Origin: Sphingomonadales bacterium UBA2683 | Lineage (GTDB): Bacteria > Pseudomonadota > Alphaproteobacteria > Sphingomonadales > Sphingomonadaceae | Direction of reading: 5' to 3' | Assembly: GCA_002354635.1 (NCBI GenBank) | Contig: DELZ01000003.1 | Location: 186,001 to 250,000, forward strand | DNA length: 64,000 bases | Shown here: in pieces, positions 52,023-60,310 of the stretch | Layout: each line of letters begins with the position of its first letter | Position numbering within the stretch: the first letter of the stretch is position 1 | The notes under the pieces: generated by a model | What the model saw: only the letters and a program-made list of their open reading frames with translations | Database searches by the model: none | What the model was told of the DNA's origin: nothing | Position numbers and translations under genes: made by a program

Positions 52023-52789
52023 TCCTTGGACTCTCCTTCAGCCGCGACCGCTTTGAGTGGTGCAACTTTTGTATCTTCGCTATCCAGTTCGACAGCGTCA
52101 ATGCCTTCGACACCCGCCATTTGCAGGGCACGGGACCGGATCGTGGCCGGGACACTGTCATCCTTGGCAAGCTGCGCGAAAAGCGGACCGGCCAGTTCGG
52201 ACTTGCCCATGTTCAGATAGGATACCGCAACCATTTCGCCGGCACTGCCGAACCACGGATTGCCTGGTACCGCCAGCGGCTTCAGCCGGTCGATCACCTG
52301 CTGGGGCTTGAGCGTGTCAAATTCGGCTGTGGTCTGGCGGATCAACGCGAGATCGCGAAACGGCTTGGGCAGACTGTCATCGGCAGCGACCTTGCCATAG
52401 CCCTCAATCGCCTTTTTCGGATTATTTTTTTCCAGCGCTATATTGGCCTGCAGCAATTGGGCCGCAGCCCGATAGCCCGGCTGGTCGGCTTCCATCAGCG
52501 GCTCGAGCGCCTTTGCGGCGCCATCCAGATTATTCTGGCGGATGCTGTCGATGGCCGCGACATATTCTTCGCTGCGCAGACCGGAATCCTCGTTCTGGCT
52601 GTTCTGATAGAATATCCAGCCGGCCAGTGACCCGAGGCCGATGATCACAGCCGCAAAAATCCATATCCCGTAACGGGTTGCAAAATTTTTCAGCTGGTCT
52701 TCGCGCACCGCTTCGTCGACTTCACGCAGAAACACCTGTTCCTGGCGATCCGGTTTCTCTTCTGGTGCCTTGTCTTTGTCTTTGGCCAA
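52019..52789 (-). CDS. Membrane-anchored TPR protein (YfgM/ancillary SecYEG translocon-like)
   Basis: About 256 residues: a charged cytoplasmic N-terminus, one membrane segment (YGIWIFAAVIIGLGSLAGWIF) near residue 60, then periplasmic TPR-like helices (AAQLLQANIALEKNNPKKA). YfgM-type proteins are encoded beside bamB and der in many proteobacteria and link the Sec translocon to periplasmic chaperones. TTG 52789 with GAGGAA upstream is preferred; GTG 52816 is an alternative. Overlaps bamB. Confidence 0.85.
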   Translation of the reverse strand: MAKDKDKAPEEKPDRQEQVFLREVDEAVREDQLKNFATRYGIWIFAAVIIGLGSLAGWIFYQNSQNEDSGLRSEEYVAAIDSIRQNNLDGAAKALEPLMEADQPGYRAAAQLLQANIALEKNNPKKAIEGYGKVAADDSLPKPFRDLALIRQTTAEFDTLKPQQVIDRLKPLAVPGNPWFGSAGEMVAVSYLNMGKSELAGPLFAQLAKDDSVPATIRSRALQMAGVEGIDAVELDSEDTKVAPLKAVAAEGESKE

Positions 52790-52946
52790 TGTGGCTTCCT
52801 CAATCTTGTTTCGCACGCCCCGTTTGCCGATCAGGCGCAGGCGATTTGCAATCGGCTGTCCTTTAGCGCCCGCAATAGCAAATGTAAAAGTCTATTGACC
52901 ATTTCCACAGGCTGAACGGCGGATTGGATGACCGGGGTAATTTTCG

Positions 52947-53819
52947 CTATTTTTTCGGCTGGTAGAGCTGGTCCGGCCCCGGAAAGCTGCGCTCCCTGAC
53001 CTCTCCGGCATATTGCTCGGCGGCCTGGTCAATCTGTTCGGCAATATTGTGATAGCGTTTCACGAAGCGGGCGGTGCGGTCAAACATGCCGAGCATGTCT
53101 TCCGTGACCAGTACCTGGCCATCGCATTGCGCCGATGCGCCGATGCCGATGGTGATCGCATTCACGGCCTTTGTTGCTTCGATCGCAATCGGCTCCAGCA
53201 CGCCTTCCAGAACGATCGCAAAGGCACCCGCCTGATCCAGCGCCACCGCGTCGCCGACAATCTTCTTCGCTTCCGCGTCATCGCGCCCGCGCGCCGCGTA
53301 GCCGCCCAGCACATTGATCGCCTGCGGGGTCAGGCCGACATGACCGACCACCGGGATGCCGCGCTGGACCAGAAAGGCCACGGTCTCCGCCATGACCTCG
53401 CCGCCTTCCATCTTGACCGCGGCCGCGCCGGTTGTCTTGAGAATCTGCGCAGCACTCTCATAGGCCTGTTCGGGGGACCGTTCGTAAGATCCGAACGGCA
53501 TATCGACCACCACGACACTGTGGTAGCTGCCCCGGACCACGGCAGCACCATGGTTGCACATCATGTCGAGCGTCACCGGAATCGTCGAATCGAGTCCGTA
53601 GATCACCTGCGCCAGCGAATCGCCGACCAGCAGCATGTCGCAATGCGCGTCGAGCAGCTGCGCCGTCCGCGCGGTATAGGCGGTCAGCATGACTACCGGC
53701 TCGGCGGTGACACCATCGACCTTGCGGCCCTGAATCTTGGGCACGGACAGACGCCGCATCGGCTGCGGCCTCGGATGGGCACGGCTGGTGGATGTATCGA
53801 GTTTGAAGGTCGTGGACAT
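52947..53819 (-). CDS. panB: 3-methyl-2-oxobutanoate hydroxymethyltransferase
   Basis: 290 residues. First step of pantothenate synthesis: hydroxymethyl transfer from methylenetetrahydrofolate to ketoisovalerate. Conserved metal-binding and catalytic segments are VGDSLAQVIYG, VVVDMPFGSY and VKMEGG with AFAIVLEGV. Normal length. The gap to the glycerophosphodiester phosphodiesterase upstream is 72 bases. Confidence 0.95.
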   Translation of the reverse strand: MSTTFKLDTSTSRAHPRPQPMRRLSVPKIQGRKVDGVTAEPVVMLTAYTARTAQLLDAHCDMLLVGDSLAQVIYGLDSTIPVTLDMMCNHGAAVVRGSYHSVVVVDMPFGSYERSPEQAYESAAQILKTTGAAAVKMEGGEVMAETVAFLVQRGIPVVGHVGLTPQAINVLGGYAARGRDDAEAKKIVGDAVALDQAGAFAIVLEGVLEPIAIEATKAVNAITIGIGASAQCDGQVLVTEDMLGMFDRTARFVKRYHNIAEQIDQAAEQYAGEVRERSFPGPDQLYQPKK

Positions 53820-53891
53820 GGTAGGCCTCGGTAGTGATGATGACAGACGGGCCCTGATAAGCGACGGTGGCGGATAAGGCCAGCCTCGCGG

Positions 53892-54983
53892 TTATCGTTC
53901 CCGGGCCGCGACCGCGATCCCCGGATTGTCGCTGAACAGGCCGTCCACCCCGGCAGCGGCATAGGCGGCAATTTCACCGGCCAGATCGCCCGGATCTCGC
54001 GGATCGACCCCGCTCTTGAAATCGGTCGGCAGAAAGTAATTCTCGCGGCGGAAGGTCCACGGATGGACGACCAGCCCGGCCTTGTGCGCTGCCGCGACCA
54101 GCCCGGTCGGTGCGCTCAGCTGGCCAATGGCGTTCCGGCCAATCACCAGATCCTTAGATGGCCCGATGCCGTCCGCATAGGTGGCGATCTTGTCGAGGCC
54201 TTCCGGGGTCAGCATCGACGCATAGGTCGCGCCTCTGCCATCGGACGGCCCGCCCTCGCTGGCAACCAGCTGCACCAGCCGGATATCGGTTTTCCGGTTG
54301 AGGGCGATCAGATTGCCGGCCTCGAATGACTGGATGAAGACCGGATCCGCTTTGCCGGCATAGCCATATTGCTTCAGTAATCTGAGCAGCGCTTCGTCGT
54401 GATCCAGGCCCAGAGCCTTGAAATATCCGGGATGTTTGGTCTCGGGATAGATACCGATCCGCTTCCCGCTGGTCTCTTGGTGCCTTTGCAGCAGTTGCAA
54501 TATCTCCGCCAGGGTCGGAATTTCATAGCGGCCATCATATTTCGCATTGGCCGCCCGCAATTCGGTCAATCGCTCTTTTGCCCGCAATGTTTTCAATTCG
54601 GCCAGCGTGAAATCTTCCGTAAACCAGCCTTCATGGCGCTCCCCGTCGATCATCTTGATCGTCTTGCGCGCTGCAAATTCCGGCTTGTCGGCAACATCGG
54701 TGGTTTCGCTGATGTCATTCTCGTGGCGCGCCACCAGTATGCCGTCGCTGGTCATCACCAGATCGGGTTCGATAAAATCGGCACCTTGCTCGATCGCCAG
54801 GGCATATGCCGCCAGCGTATGCTCCGGACGCTCGCCGCTGGCGCCGCGATGCGCGATGATGATGGGCGGCGCCCCGCTCAATGTTGTCGCTTGCATCTCC
54901 GTCTCTCCGCCTGTCTGCACCTGGCCGCCACAACCCGCCAACAGCAGGACCAGAGCGGAGCAGAATAGGGTGCGAAGGCTCAT
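53892..54983 (-). CDS. glpQ: Glycerophosphodiester phosphodiesterase, lipoprotein
   Basis: 363 residues. The N-terminal lipobox is LLLAGCGGQ. The catalytic core shows IIAHRGASGERPEHT and IEPDLVMTSDGILVARHE, the HR...E.D...H pattern of the GDPD family. It hydrolyses deacylated phospholipids to glycerol 3-phosphate in the periplasm. Starts 2 bases after the DUF427 stop, so they are cotranscribed. Confidence 0.92.
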   Translation of the reverse strand: MSLRTLFCSALVLLLAGCGGQVQTGGETEMQATTLSGAPPIIIAHRGASGERPEHTLAAYALAIEQGADFIEPDLVMTSDGILVARHENDISETTDVADKPEFAARKTIKMIDGERHEGWFTEDFTLAELKTLRAKERLTELRAANAKYDGRYEIPTLAEILQLLQRHQETSGKRIGIYPETKHPGYFKALGLDHDEALLRLLKQYGYAGKADPVFIQSFEAGNLIALNRKTDIRLVQLVASEGGPSDGRGATYASMLTPEGLDKIATYADGIGPSKDLVIGRNAIGQLSAPTGLVAAAHKAGLVVHPWTFRRENYFLPTDFKSGVDPRDPGDLAGEIAAYAAAGVDGLFSDNPGIAVAARER

Positions 54984-54985
54984 GG

Positions 54986-55267
54986 CTAGCCGACCTCGAC
55001 GCCCCTCCAGAAGGCGATCCTGCCTTCAATGTCCGCTGCGCCCGTCTTCGGCTCGGGATAATACCAGGCGGCATCCTCGTTGATTTCGCCCGCGACGATC
55101 AGCGAATGATAGGACGCGTCGCCCTTCCACGGACAATGGCTGCTGGTGTCGCTGTGCATCAGATATTTCGACCAGACCGAATCGCGCGGGAAATAATGAT
55201 TGCCCTCGACCACCACCGTCTGGTCACTCTCCGCGATCACCACACCATTCCATTTTGCCTGAACCAT
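54986..55267 (-). CDS. DUF427-family protein
   Basis: A 93-residue single-domain protein with the family pattern AKWNGVVIAESD, GNHYFPRDSVW, HCPWKGDASYHSLIV and AAWYYPEPK. Function unknown. Followed by the glpQ-type gene after 2 bases. The 192 bases between it and the upstream arsC-like gene hold nothing I can name. Confidence 0.88.
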   Translation of the reverse strand: MVQAKWNGVVIAESDQTVVVEGNHYFPRDSVWSKYLMHSDTSSHCPWKGDASYHSLIVAGEINEDAAWYYPEPKTGAADIEGRIAFWRGVEVG

Positions 55268-55459
55268 ATCGATACCCTTTCATCTCCGCCGAACATCGTC
55301 AATCGCCAACCTCTGCAGCGCTGGCCATCGGTCCGGAATGCGCCTCCGGACTCGACAGACGGGGATAGGAGGCGTGCCGTTGCATGGCGATACGGCCATC
55401 GGGGCGGCGGCGACCATCGTTACCGCCGGATTTTGTGGCCTGCCGAGGGGCGCAAAACC

Positions 55460-55828
55460 CTAGCTGTTGCGCGCGGCCAGTCCGGCGGCTTCATAGTCCG
55501 ATGCCTTGAATCCGACGACCAGTTCGTCGCCATGTTCCAGCACCGGGCGTTTGATCATGCTGGGATTTTCCGCCATCACCATCACCGCTGTATCGTCGCC
55601 GATATTTTCCTTCACCATGTCGGGCAGCTTGCGAAAGGTCGTGCCGCGCTTGTTGACCAGCGCTTCCCAGCCGACCTGCATCACCCACATTTCCAGCTTT
55701 TCCTTGCTGATCCCGGACTTTTTATAGTCGTGAAAAACATAGTTTATGCCATTGCGCTCCATCCAGTTGCGCGCCTTCTTGATGGTGTCGCAATTGGAAA
55801 TGCCGTACATTTTGGTTTCACCAGCCAT
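55460..55828 (-). CDS. ArsC/Spx-family thioredoxin-fold protein (YffB-like)
   Basis: 122 residues: MYGISNCDTIKKARNWM carries the single N-terminal Cys (CxxxxK pattern), and the C-terminal MIKRPVLEHGDELVVGF matches the ArsC/YffB fold with its Arg. The family includes arsenate reductase and YffB. There is no ars operon nearby, so YffB-like is more likely. Of two close ATGs (55834, 55828), 55828 is better spaced from GAGGAC. Confidence 0.88.
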   Translation of the reverse strand: MAGETKMYGISNCDTIKKARNWMERNGINYVFHDYKKSGISKEKLEMWVMQVGWEALVNKRGTTFRKLPDMVKENIGDDTAVMVMAENPSMIKRPVLEHGDELVVGFKASDYEAAGLAARNS

Positions 55829-55954
55829 CGTCATTGTCCTCGATAGATTGCCCAGATTCGATTGCCGCGAGCGCTAGTCTGAAATTGCAAAATTGGCAAT
55901 GGGCTAAGGTATGGAACCGAGGCATCCGAAAATGGTCATCCGGCCGTCCCTCGC

Positions 55955-56374
55955 TTAGCTATTTTCCGGGTCCAGTCTTTTGCCGATCGTCACCACCGGC
56001 TGCACTTCATACCCCAGCGCCTTGTAAAAGCCGATGGCTCGATCATTATCCTCGCGCACCATCAGCTGGATTTTCGGCGCGTTTCGTTCGCGGAGCCATT
56101 CTTCGGCCGCAGCCATCAAAGTCCGGCCCAGCCCTTTGCCGCGATGATCCGGCGCGACGCCCAGATAATAGACCCAGCCGCGGTGACCATCATCGCCCAC
56201 CATCACGGTTGCCGCCAGCCGACCCGCTTGCTCCAGCAAAATAATATCGGAACCTGTCCCGTTGACCGCCCGTTCAAAATCGGCACAGGCGTCGTTCCAT
56301 GGCCGCGTCAGCGCGCACGCTTCCCACAGCGCAACGACCGCCGCCCGATCGTCCCCTTTGGCGCGCCGCATCAT
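55955..56374 (-). CDS. GNAT-family N-acetyltransferase
   Basis: A 139-residue single GNAT domain. The acetyl-CoA binding motif is GVAPDHRGKGLGRTLM (Q/RxxGxG/A), preceded by VGDDGHRGWVYYL. Resembles the YpeA/RimI-like group. It starts 3 bases after the stop of the quinone-reductase-like gene, so it is cotranscribed with it. Substrate unknown. Confidence 0.88.
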   Translation of the reverse strand: MMRRAKGDDRAAVVALWEACALTRPWNDACADFERAVNGTGSDIILLEQAGRLAATVMVGDDGHRGWVYYLGVAPDHRGKGLGRTLMAAAEEWLRERNAPKIQLMVREDNDRAIGFYKALGYEVQPVVTIGKRLDPENS

Positions 56375-56377
56375 CGC

Positions 56378-57385
56378 CTAGATATCGACGATAATCTTGC
56401 CGAAATGCCGGCCCGATTCCTGGTGGCGAAAGGCATCGGCCAGATCGGCGAGCGGGAAGGACTTGTCGAGCACCGGCCTGATGCCATTGGCCTCGATCGC
56501 CGCGATCATGTCCATCTGCTGGGCGCGGCTGCCGACCGTCAGGCCCTGCACGCGCAGATTCTTGGCCATCAGCAGCGCCGTCTGCACCGGACCGGCAAAG
56601 CCGGTGAGCACGCCGATCAGCGCGATATGGCCACCAATCCGGGTCGCCATCATCGACTGGTCGAGCGTGCCGGGTCCGCCGATTTCAACGACGCAATCCA
56701 CGCCCTTGCCGCCGGTCAGTTCGAGCACTTTCGGACCCCATGCCTCGACTTCCTTGTAATTGATCAGGTGATCGGCGCCCATTTCCTTGAGCCGCGCCAG
56801 CTTCTCGTTCGAAGACGAGGTCGCGATCACCGTCGCGCCAGCCGCCTTGGCAAATTGCAGCGCGAAGATCGAAACCCCGCCGGTGCCCTGCACCAGCACG
56901 GTGTCGCCCGGCTTGACGCAGCCATCGACAAACAACGCCCGCCAGGCGGTCAGACCGGCGCAGGTCAGGGTCGCCGCCTCCGGCGCGCTGTAACCCTTCG
57001 GTGCCTTGGTCCACGCCGTTTCAGGGCCAACCGCCTGTTCGGCCGCATAGCCGTCGATGCCATCCCCAGGCACCCGTTTGAAGCCGCCTTCGGGCGGCTC
57101 CCCGTCGATCCATTCGGGGAAGAAGGTCGAAACCACCGTGTCACCCACGGCAAAATCGCTGACCCCTTCGCCCACAGCGGTGACCTCGCCCGCGCCATCG
57201 GACATCGGGATCCGGTTCTCCGCCGTCGGTATCATTCCCTTGACCACCGCATAGTCATGATAATTGAGGCTGGACGCGCGCAGCCGCACCGCGATTTCCC
57301 CGGGGCCGGGAGCCGCGAGATCGGGCAGGTCCACAAGGGCCAGATTGTCGAGCGATGCGGGGGCGTGCAGTTGGATGGCTTTCAT
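56378..57385 (-). CDS. Zinc-independent alcohol dehydrogenase/quinone oxidoreductase (MDR family)
   Basis: 335 residues. The GroES-like N-terminal domain contains SDGAGEVTAVGEGV and the Rossmann motif reads VLVQGTGGVSIFALQFAK. The structural and catalytic zinc cysteines of true alcohol dehydrogenases are absent, which places it among the quinone oxidoreductase-like enzymes. A 30-base palindrome lies directly upstream and overlaps the ribosome site region. Substrate unknown. Confidence 0.9.
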   Translation of the reverse strand: MKAIQLHAPASLDNLALVDLPDLAAPGPGEIAVRLRASSLNYHDYAVVKGMIPTAENRIPMSDGAGEVTAVGEGVSDFAVGDTVVSTFFPEWIDGEPPEGGFKRVPGDGIDGYAAEQAVGPETAWTKAPKGYSAPEAATLTCAGLTAWRALFVDGCVKPGDTVLVQGTGGVSIFALQFAKAAGATVIATSSSNEKLARLKEMGADHLINYKEVEAWGPKVLELTGGKGVDCVVEIGGPGTLDQSMMATRIGGHIALIGVLTGFAGPVQTALLMAKNLRVQGLTVGSRAQQMDMIAAIEANGIRPVLDKSFPLADLADAFRHQESGRHFGKIIVDI

Positions 57386-57396
57386 GGGTGGACTCT

Positions 57397-57426
57397 CCTG
57401 ATTTTAATCGTTCAATTAAAATCAGG
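57397..57426. promoter_or_regulatory. Perfect palindrome, likely repressor operator
   Basis: Two 12-base arms (CCTGATTTTAAT and its exact complement) around the 6-base centre CGTTCA. It begins 11 bases upstream of the quinone-oxidoreductase start, where repressor binding would block transcription. Size and AT-rich arms resemble TetR-family operators. No TetR gene is in the window. Confidence 0.65.
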
Positions 57427-57492
57427 CTTAGTATCGGGCCAGCCGCTGGTCAACCTCGACCAGCCTATTCAAATCGTCCCGCACCCCAGAAA

Positions 57493-57942
57493 CTAGCGGC
57501 TCAGCTGCCCCCGGATCGCACCGGCAGGATATTCTGCCGTGTGCACATTGACGTAAAAGGCCGATGGATTGCCTTCCAGACGATCCTGGGTCCATTCCGC
57601 GCCATCGGCGCAGCCCTTGTATCCGCCTTCATTGGCCGGGCGCAGCGTGAACACCGGCGGACCGTTGGTACCGCGCACGCCGCTGTGGATATGCGCGGCG
57701 GTGATCGGTCCGATCCCCCTGATATCGTTGAGATCCCAGCAGATCTGGTTGAACTCGTCGGAAATCGAGATTTCGGCGCTGCCGATGCCATCGGCATCGC
57801 CGCCGCCCACTTCCTCGCTGCCGAGCAGGGTCGCGCGGTAGGTATCCGCGGCGCGTTCCGCGATCTTCTCTTCCACCGTGGCGCATCCGGCCAGCGCGGC
57901 AGTTCCCAGACCCGTCAGCAGCAGATTTTGCAATTTGATCAT
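57493..57942 (-). CDS. CHRD-domain lipoprotein
   Basis: 149 residues. The lipoprotein signal ends TAALAGCATVEEK (lipobox Cys near residue 20), followed by a CHRD-type beta domain with TAAHIHSGVRGTNGPPVF and the C-terminal YVNVHTAEYPAGAIRGQL. CHRD domains are named from chordin, and bacterial members are extracytoplasmic; function unknown. ATG 57942 with GAGAGA upstream; the longer frame runs through the REP repeats. Confidence 0.9.
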   Translation of the reverse strand: MIKLQNLLLTGLGTAALAGCATVEEKIAERAADTYRATLLGSEEVGGGDADGIGSAEISISDEFNQICWDLNDIRGIGPITAAHIHSGVRGTNGPPVFTLRPANEGGYKGCADGAEWTQDRLEGNPSAFYVNVHTAEYPAGAIRGQLSR

Positions 57943-58042
57943 TTTCTCTCTCCTGTTCAGTCGCGACTTGTGCGCGACAGCCACAGAAGAATAACGGGCG
58001 AGGGCCGATCGGGTTCCGCCGGCATTGTCCAATGCGCGCGCC

Positions 58043-58140
58043 CGTCCTTTGACAGGCTCAGGACGAACGGGAGGGCAGAACCTCCGGAAAATGGGCGGAC
58101 GACAACCCATCTCCGTTCGTGCTGAGCCTGTCGAAGCACG
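58043..58140. repeat. REP-like family B inverted pair, left of the GIY-YIG remnant
   Basis: Left half 58043-58071 (CCTTTGACAGGCTCAGGACG) and right half 58113-58140 (CCGTTCGTGCTGAGCCTGTC) are inverted copies, 42 bases apart, able to pair as a long hairpin. Confidence 0.85.
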
Positions 58141-58152
58141 ATTTCGCGCGAT

Positions 58153-58393
58153 CTACCGGTAAGACCGCGACCGTGCCAGGCGCGATATCAGCTCCCAGTC
58201 CCCGTCAATCAGCGCCTGCTTCTTCGCGAACTGCGAATGTTTCGCTCCAGACCAGCGCGACCGGGCGACGGCTGTGGGTATAGCCGCCTAGGGTCCCCGA
58301 CTGATGGGCAACCATACGGGCGTCCAGATCATCGGTATGGCCAACATAATAATGCCCGTCTGCGCATCGCAGCATGTAGGTCCAGAATGCCAT
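58153..58393 (-). pseudogene. GIY-YIG nuclease, broken by an internal deletion
   Basis: The N-terminal reading frame (MAFWTYMLRCADGHYYVGHT..., 62 residues, stop at 58205) is a normal GIY-YIG domain of the COG2827 type up to SETFAVREEA. The usual C-terminus is found in the next frame: KKQALIDGDWELISRLARS to a stop at 58153. The linking stretch that family members have here is missing, and GCGAAGAAGC occurs once where it would be expected at both ends of the loss, so a deletion between short direct repeats shifted the frame. Residues Y6 and Y16-x10-R26-like (YVGHTDDLDARM) are intact. A shortened but functional nuclease cannot be excluded. Confidence 0.8.
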
Positions 58394-58412
58394 GGCGGCA
58401 TGATAGCGCGCA

Positions 58413-58516
58413 CCCGTCCTTCGACAAGCTCAGGACGAACGGAAGAGGGGTGAATGGCCTGAAGTGCAAAGCGATACCCGCCCAACAACCCGTTCGTCCT
58501 GAGCCTGTCGAAGGAC
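58413..58516. repeat. REP-like family B inverted pair, right of the GIY-YIG remnant
   Basis: Left half 58413-58442 (CCTTCGACAAGCTCAGGACG) and right half 58489-58516 (CGTTCGTCCTGAGCCTGTCG) are inverted copies 46 bases apart. With the pair at 58043-58140 they bracket the GIY-YIG remnant on both sides. Confidence 0.87.
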
Positions 58517-58603
58517 CGAGGCGCTCACGATAGCGGGTTAGTTACGCTTGCGTCGCCGAACAATTCGGACCGTCGCTCTGCACCTGCGGCATCTTGCGAT
58601 GCC

Positions 58604-58653
58604 GAATAAATCGGGCGTGCATCCCCCGGATGCCCGCTATTTCCGATTTATTC
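58604..58653. terminator. Long inverted repeat at the guaA 3' end
   Basis: An 11-base perfect inverted repeat (GAATAAATCGG 58604-58614, CCGATTTATTC 58643-58653) with an inner 6-base stem (GCATCC/GGATGC). The distal arm includes the guaA stop codon. The stem is AT-rich and lacks a strong T-run, so it may stabilise the mRNA end or work as a weak terminator. Confidence 0.6.
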
Positions 58654-60234
58654 CCACTCAATCGTCCCCGGCGGCTTGCTGGTATAGTCATAGACCACCC
58701 GGTTGATCCCCTTCACTTCGTTGACGATCCGCGTCGAGACGCGGGTCAGGAAGCTGGCGTCGAAGGGGTAAACGTCGGCGGTCATGCCGTCGGTGCTGGT
58801 GACGGCGCGCAGGCCGCAGACATTGTCATAGGTGCGGCTGTCGCCCATCACGCCGACCGTCTTGACCGGCAGCAGCACGGCAAAGGCCTGCCAGATCGCG
58901 TCGTACAGGCCGGCGCTCCGGATTTCCTCGAGATAGATCGCATCCGCCTTGCGCAGGATATCGCAGCGCTCCTTGGTCACCTCGCCGGGAATCCGGATCG
59001 CCAGACCGGGACCGGGGAACGGGTGCCGCCCGACAAACTGGTCGTTCAGGCCCAGTTCGCGACCCAGATCGCGGACCTCGTCCTTGAACAGCTCGCGCAG
59101 CGGCTCGACCAGCTTCATGTTCATCCGTGCGGGCAGGCCGCCGACATTGTGATGCGACTTGATCGTCACGCTTGGCCCGCCGGTAAAGCTGACGCTCTCG
59201 ATCACGTCGGGGTAGAGCGTGCCCTGGGCGAGGAAATCGGCGCCGCCGACCCGGGCGGCTTCCTCGTCGAACACCTCGATAAATTCGCCGCCGATGAACT
59301 TGCGCTTCCTCTCCGGGTCGGTCTCGCCGGCCAGCCCCTTCATGAATCGCGCCTCGGCATCGACCACCACCAGCGGGATATTATAATGGTCGCGAAACAG
59401 GGTCTCGACCTGCTCGCGCTCGTTCAGCCGCAGCAGACCGTGGTCGACGAAGACGCAGGTCAGCTGGTCGCCGATCGCCTCGTGGATCAGGATCGCCGCG
59501 ACCGAGCTGTCGACACCGCCGGACAGGCCGCAGATCACCTTCTTGTCGCCGACCTGCTCGCGGATTTCCGCGATCTTGGCGTCCTTGTATTCCGCCATCG
59601 TCCAGTCGCCGGCGCAGCCGCAGACATGGCGGACGAAATTGGCGATCAGCTTGCCGCCGTCGGGCGTGTGCACCACTTCGGGGTGGAACTGGGTGCCATA
59701 ATAGCGCCGCTCGTCATCGGCGATCAGCGCGAACGGCGCGCCCTCGCTGGTCGCGACGATGCGGAAGCCCTCGGCGAAGCGGGTGACCTTGTCGCCATGG
59801 CTCATCCACACCTGGTGGCGCTCGCCGACCTCCCAGAGCCCGTCGAACAGCACGCAGCCCTCGGTGACCGTCAGATAGGCGCGGCCGAACTCGCCGCCCC
59901 TGCTTAAATCATCGGGGCCCGTTTCATGCCCCGGCCGGACCTCGCCGCCGAGCTGGTGGGTCATCACCTGCTGGCCATAGCAGATGCCGAGGATCGGCAG
60001 GCCGCTGTCGAAGATCACCTGCGGCGCCCGCGGGCTGCCCTCTTCCGGCACGCCGGCCGGCGACCCCGACAGGATCACACCCTTAGGTTTCAGCCGGTGA
60101 AAGGCCTCCTCGGCGCTGTTGAACGGTGCAATTTCGGAATAGACGCCGGCTTCGCGCACCCGGCGGGCGATAAGCTGCGTGACCTGAGAGCCGAAATCGA
60201 CGATCAGGATGGTTTCTTCATGGGCTATGGACAT
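58648..60234 (-). CDS. guaA: GMP synthase (glutamine-hydrolysing)
   Basis: 528 residues. The class I amidotransferase domain has the nucleophile Cys in ILGICYGQQ and the His in FHPEV; the ATP pyrophosphatase P-loop is GLSGGVDSS near residue 235, and the dimerisation domain ends in the conserved PPGTIEWE. Converts XMP to GMP. ATG start at 60234; normal length. Confidence 0.97.
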   Translation of the reverse strand: MSIAHEETILIVDFGSQVTQLIARRVREAGVYSEIAPFNSAEEAFHRLKPKGVILSGSPAGVPEEGSPRAPQVIFDSGLPILGICYGQQVMTHQLGGEVRPGHETGPDDLSRGGEFGRAYLTVTEGCVLFDGLWEVGERHQVWMSHGDKVTRFAEGFRIVATSEGAPFALIADDERRYYGTQFHPEVVHTPDGGKLIANFVRHVCGCAGDWTMAEYKDAKIAEIREQVGDKKVICGLSGGVDSSVAAILIHEAIGDQLTCVFVDHGLLRLNEREQVETLFRDHYNIPLVVVDAEARFMKGLAGETDPERKRKFIGGEFIEVFDEEAARVGGADFLAQGTLYPDVIESVSFTGGPSVTIKSHHNVGGLPARMNMKLVEPLRELFKDEVRDLGRELGLNDQFVGRHPFPGPGLAIRIPGEVTKERCDILRKADAIYLEEIRSAGLYDAIWQAFAVLLPVKTVGVMGDSRTYDNVCGLRAVTSTDGMTADVYPFDASFLTRVSTRIVNEVKGINRVVYDYTSKPPGTIEWE

Positions 60235-60310
60235 GGCTTAGGCGCTTAGTGGGCCGCCCCTTTTGAGTCCAGTGCCTTTGTCCATCCTCCGCGCAAAAGC
60301 GGACGCTTTT

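Noticed and set aside
55268..55459. Possible small gene or RNA in the 192-base gap between the arsC-like and DUF427 genes
   Set aside because: Open frames there are shadows of a longer antisense frame, and no convincing promoter, hairpin or ribosome site was found.
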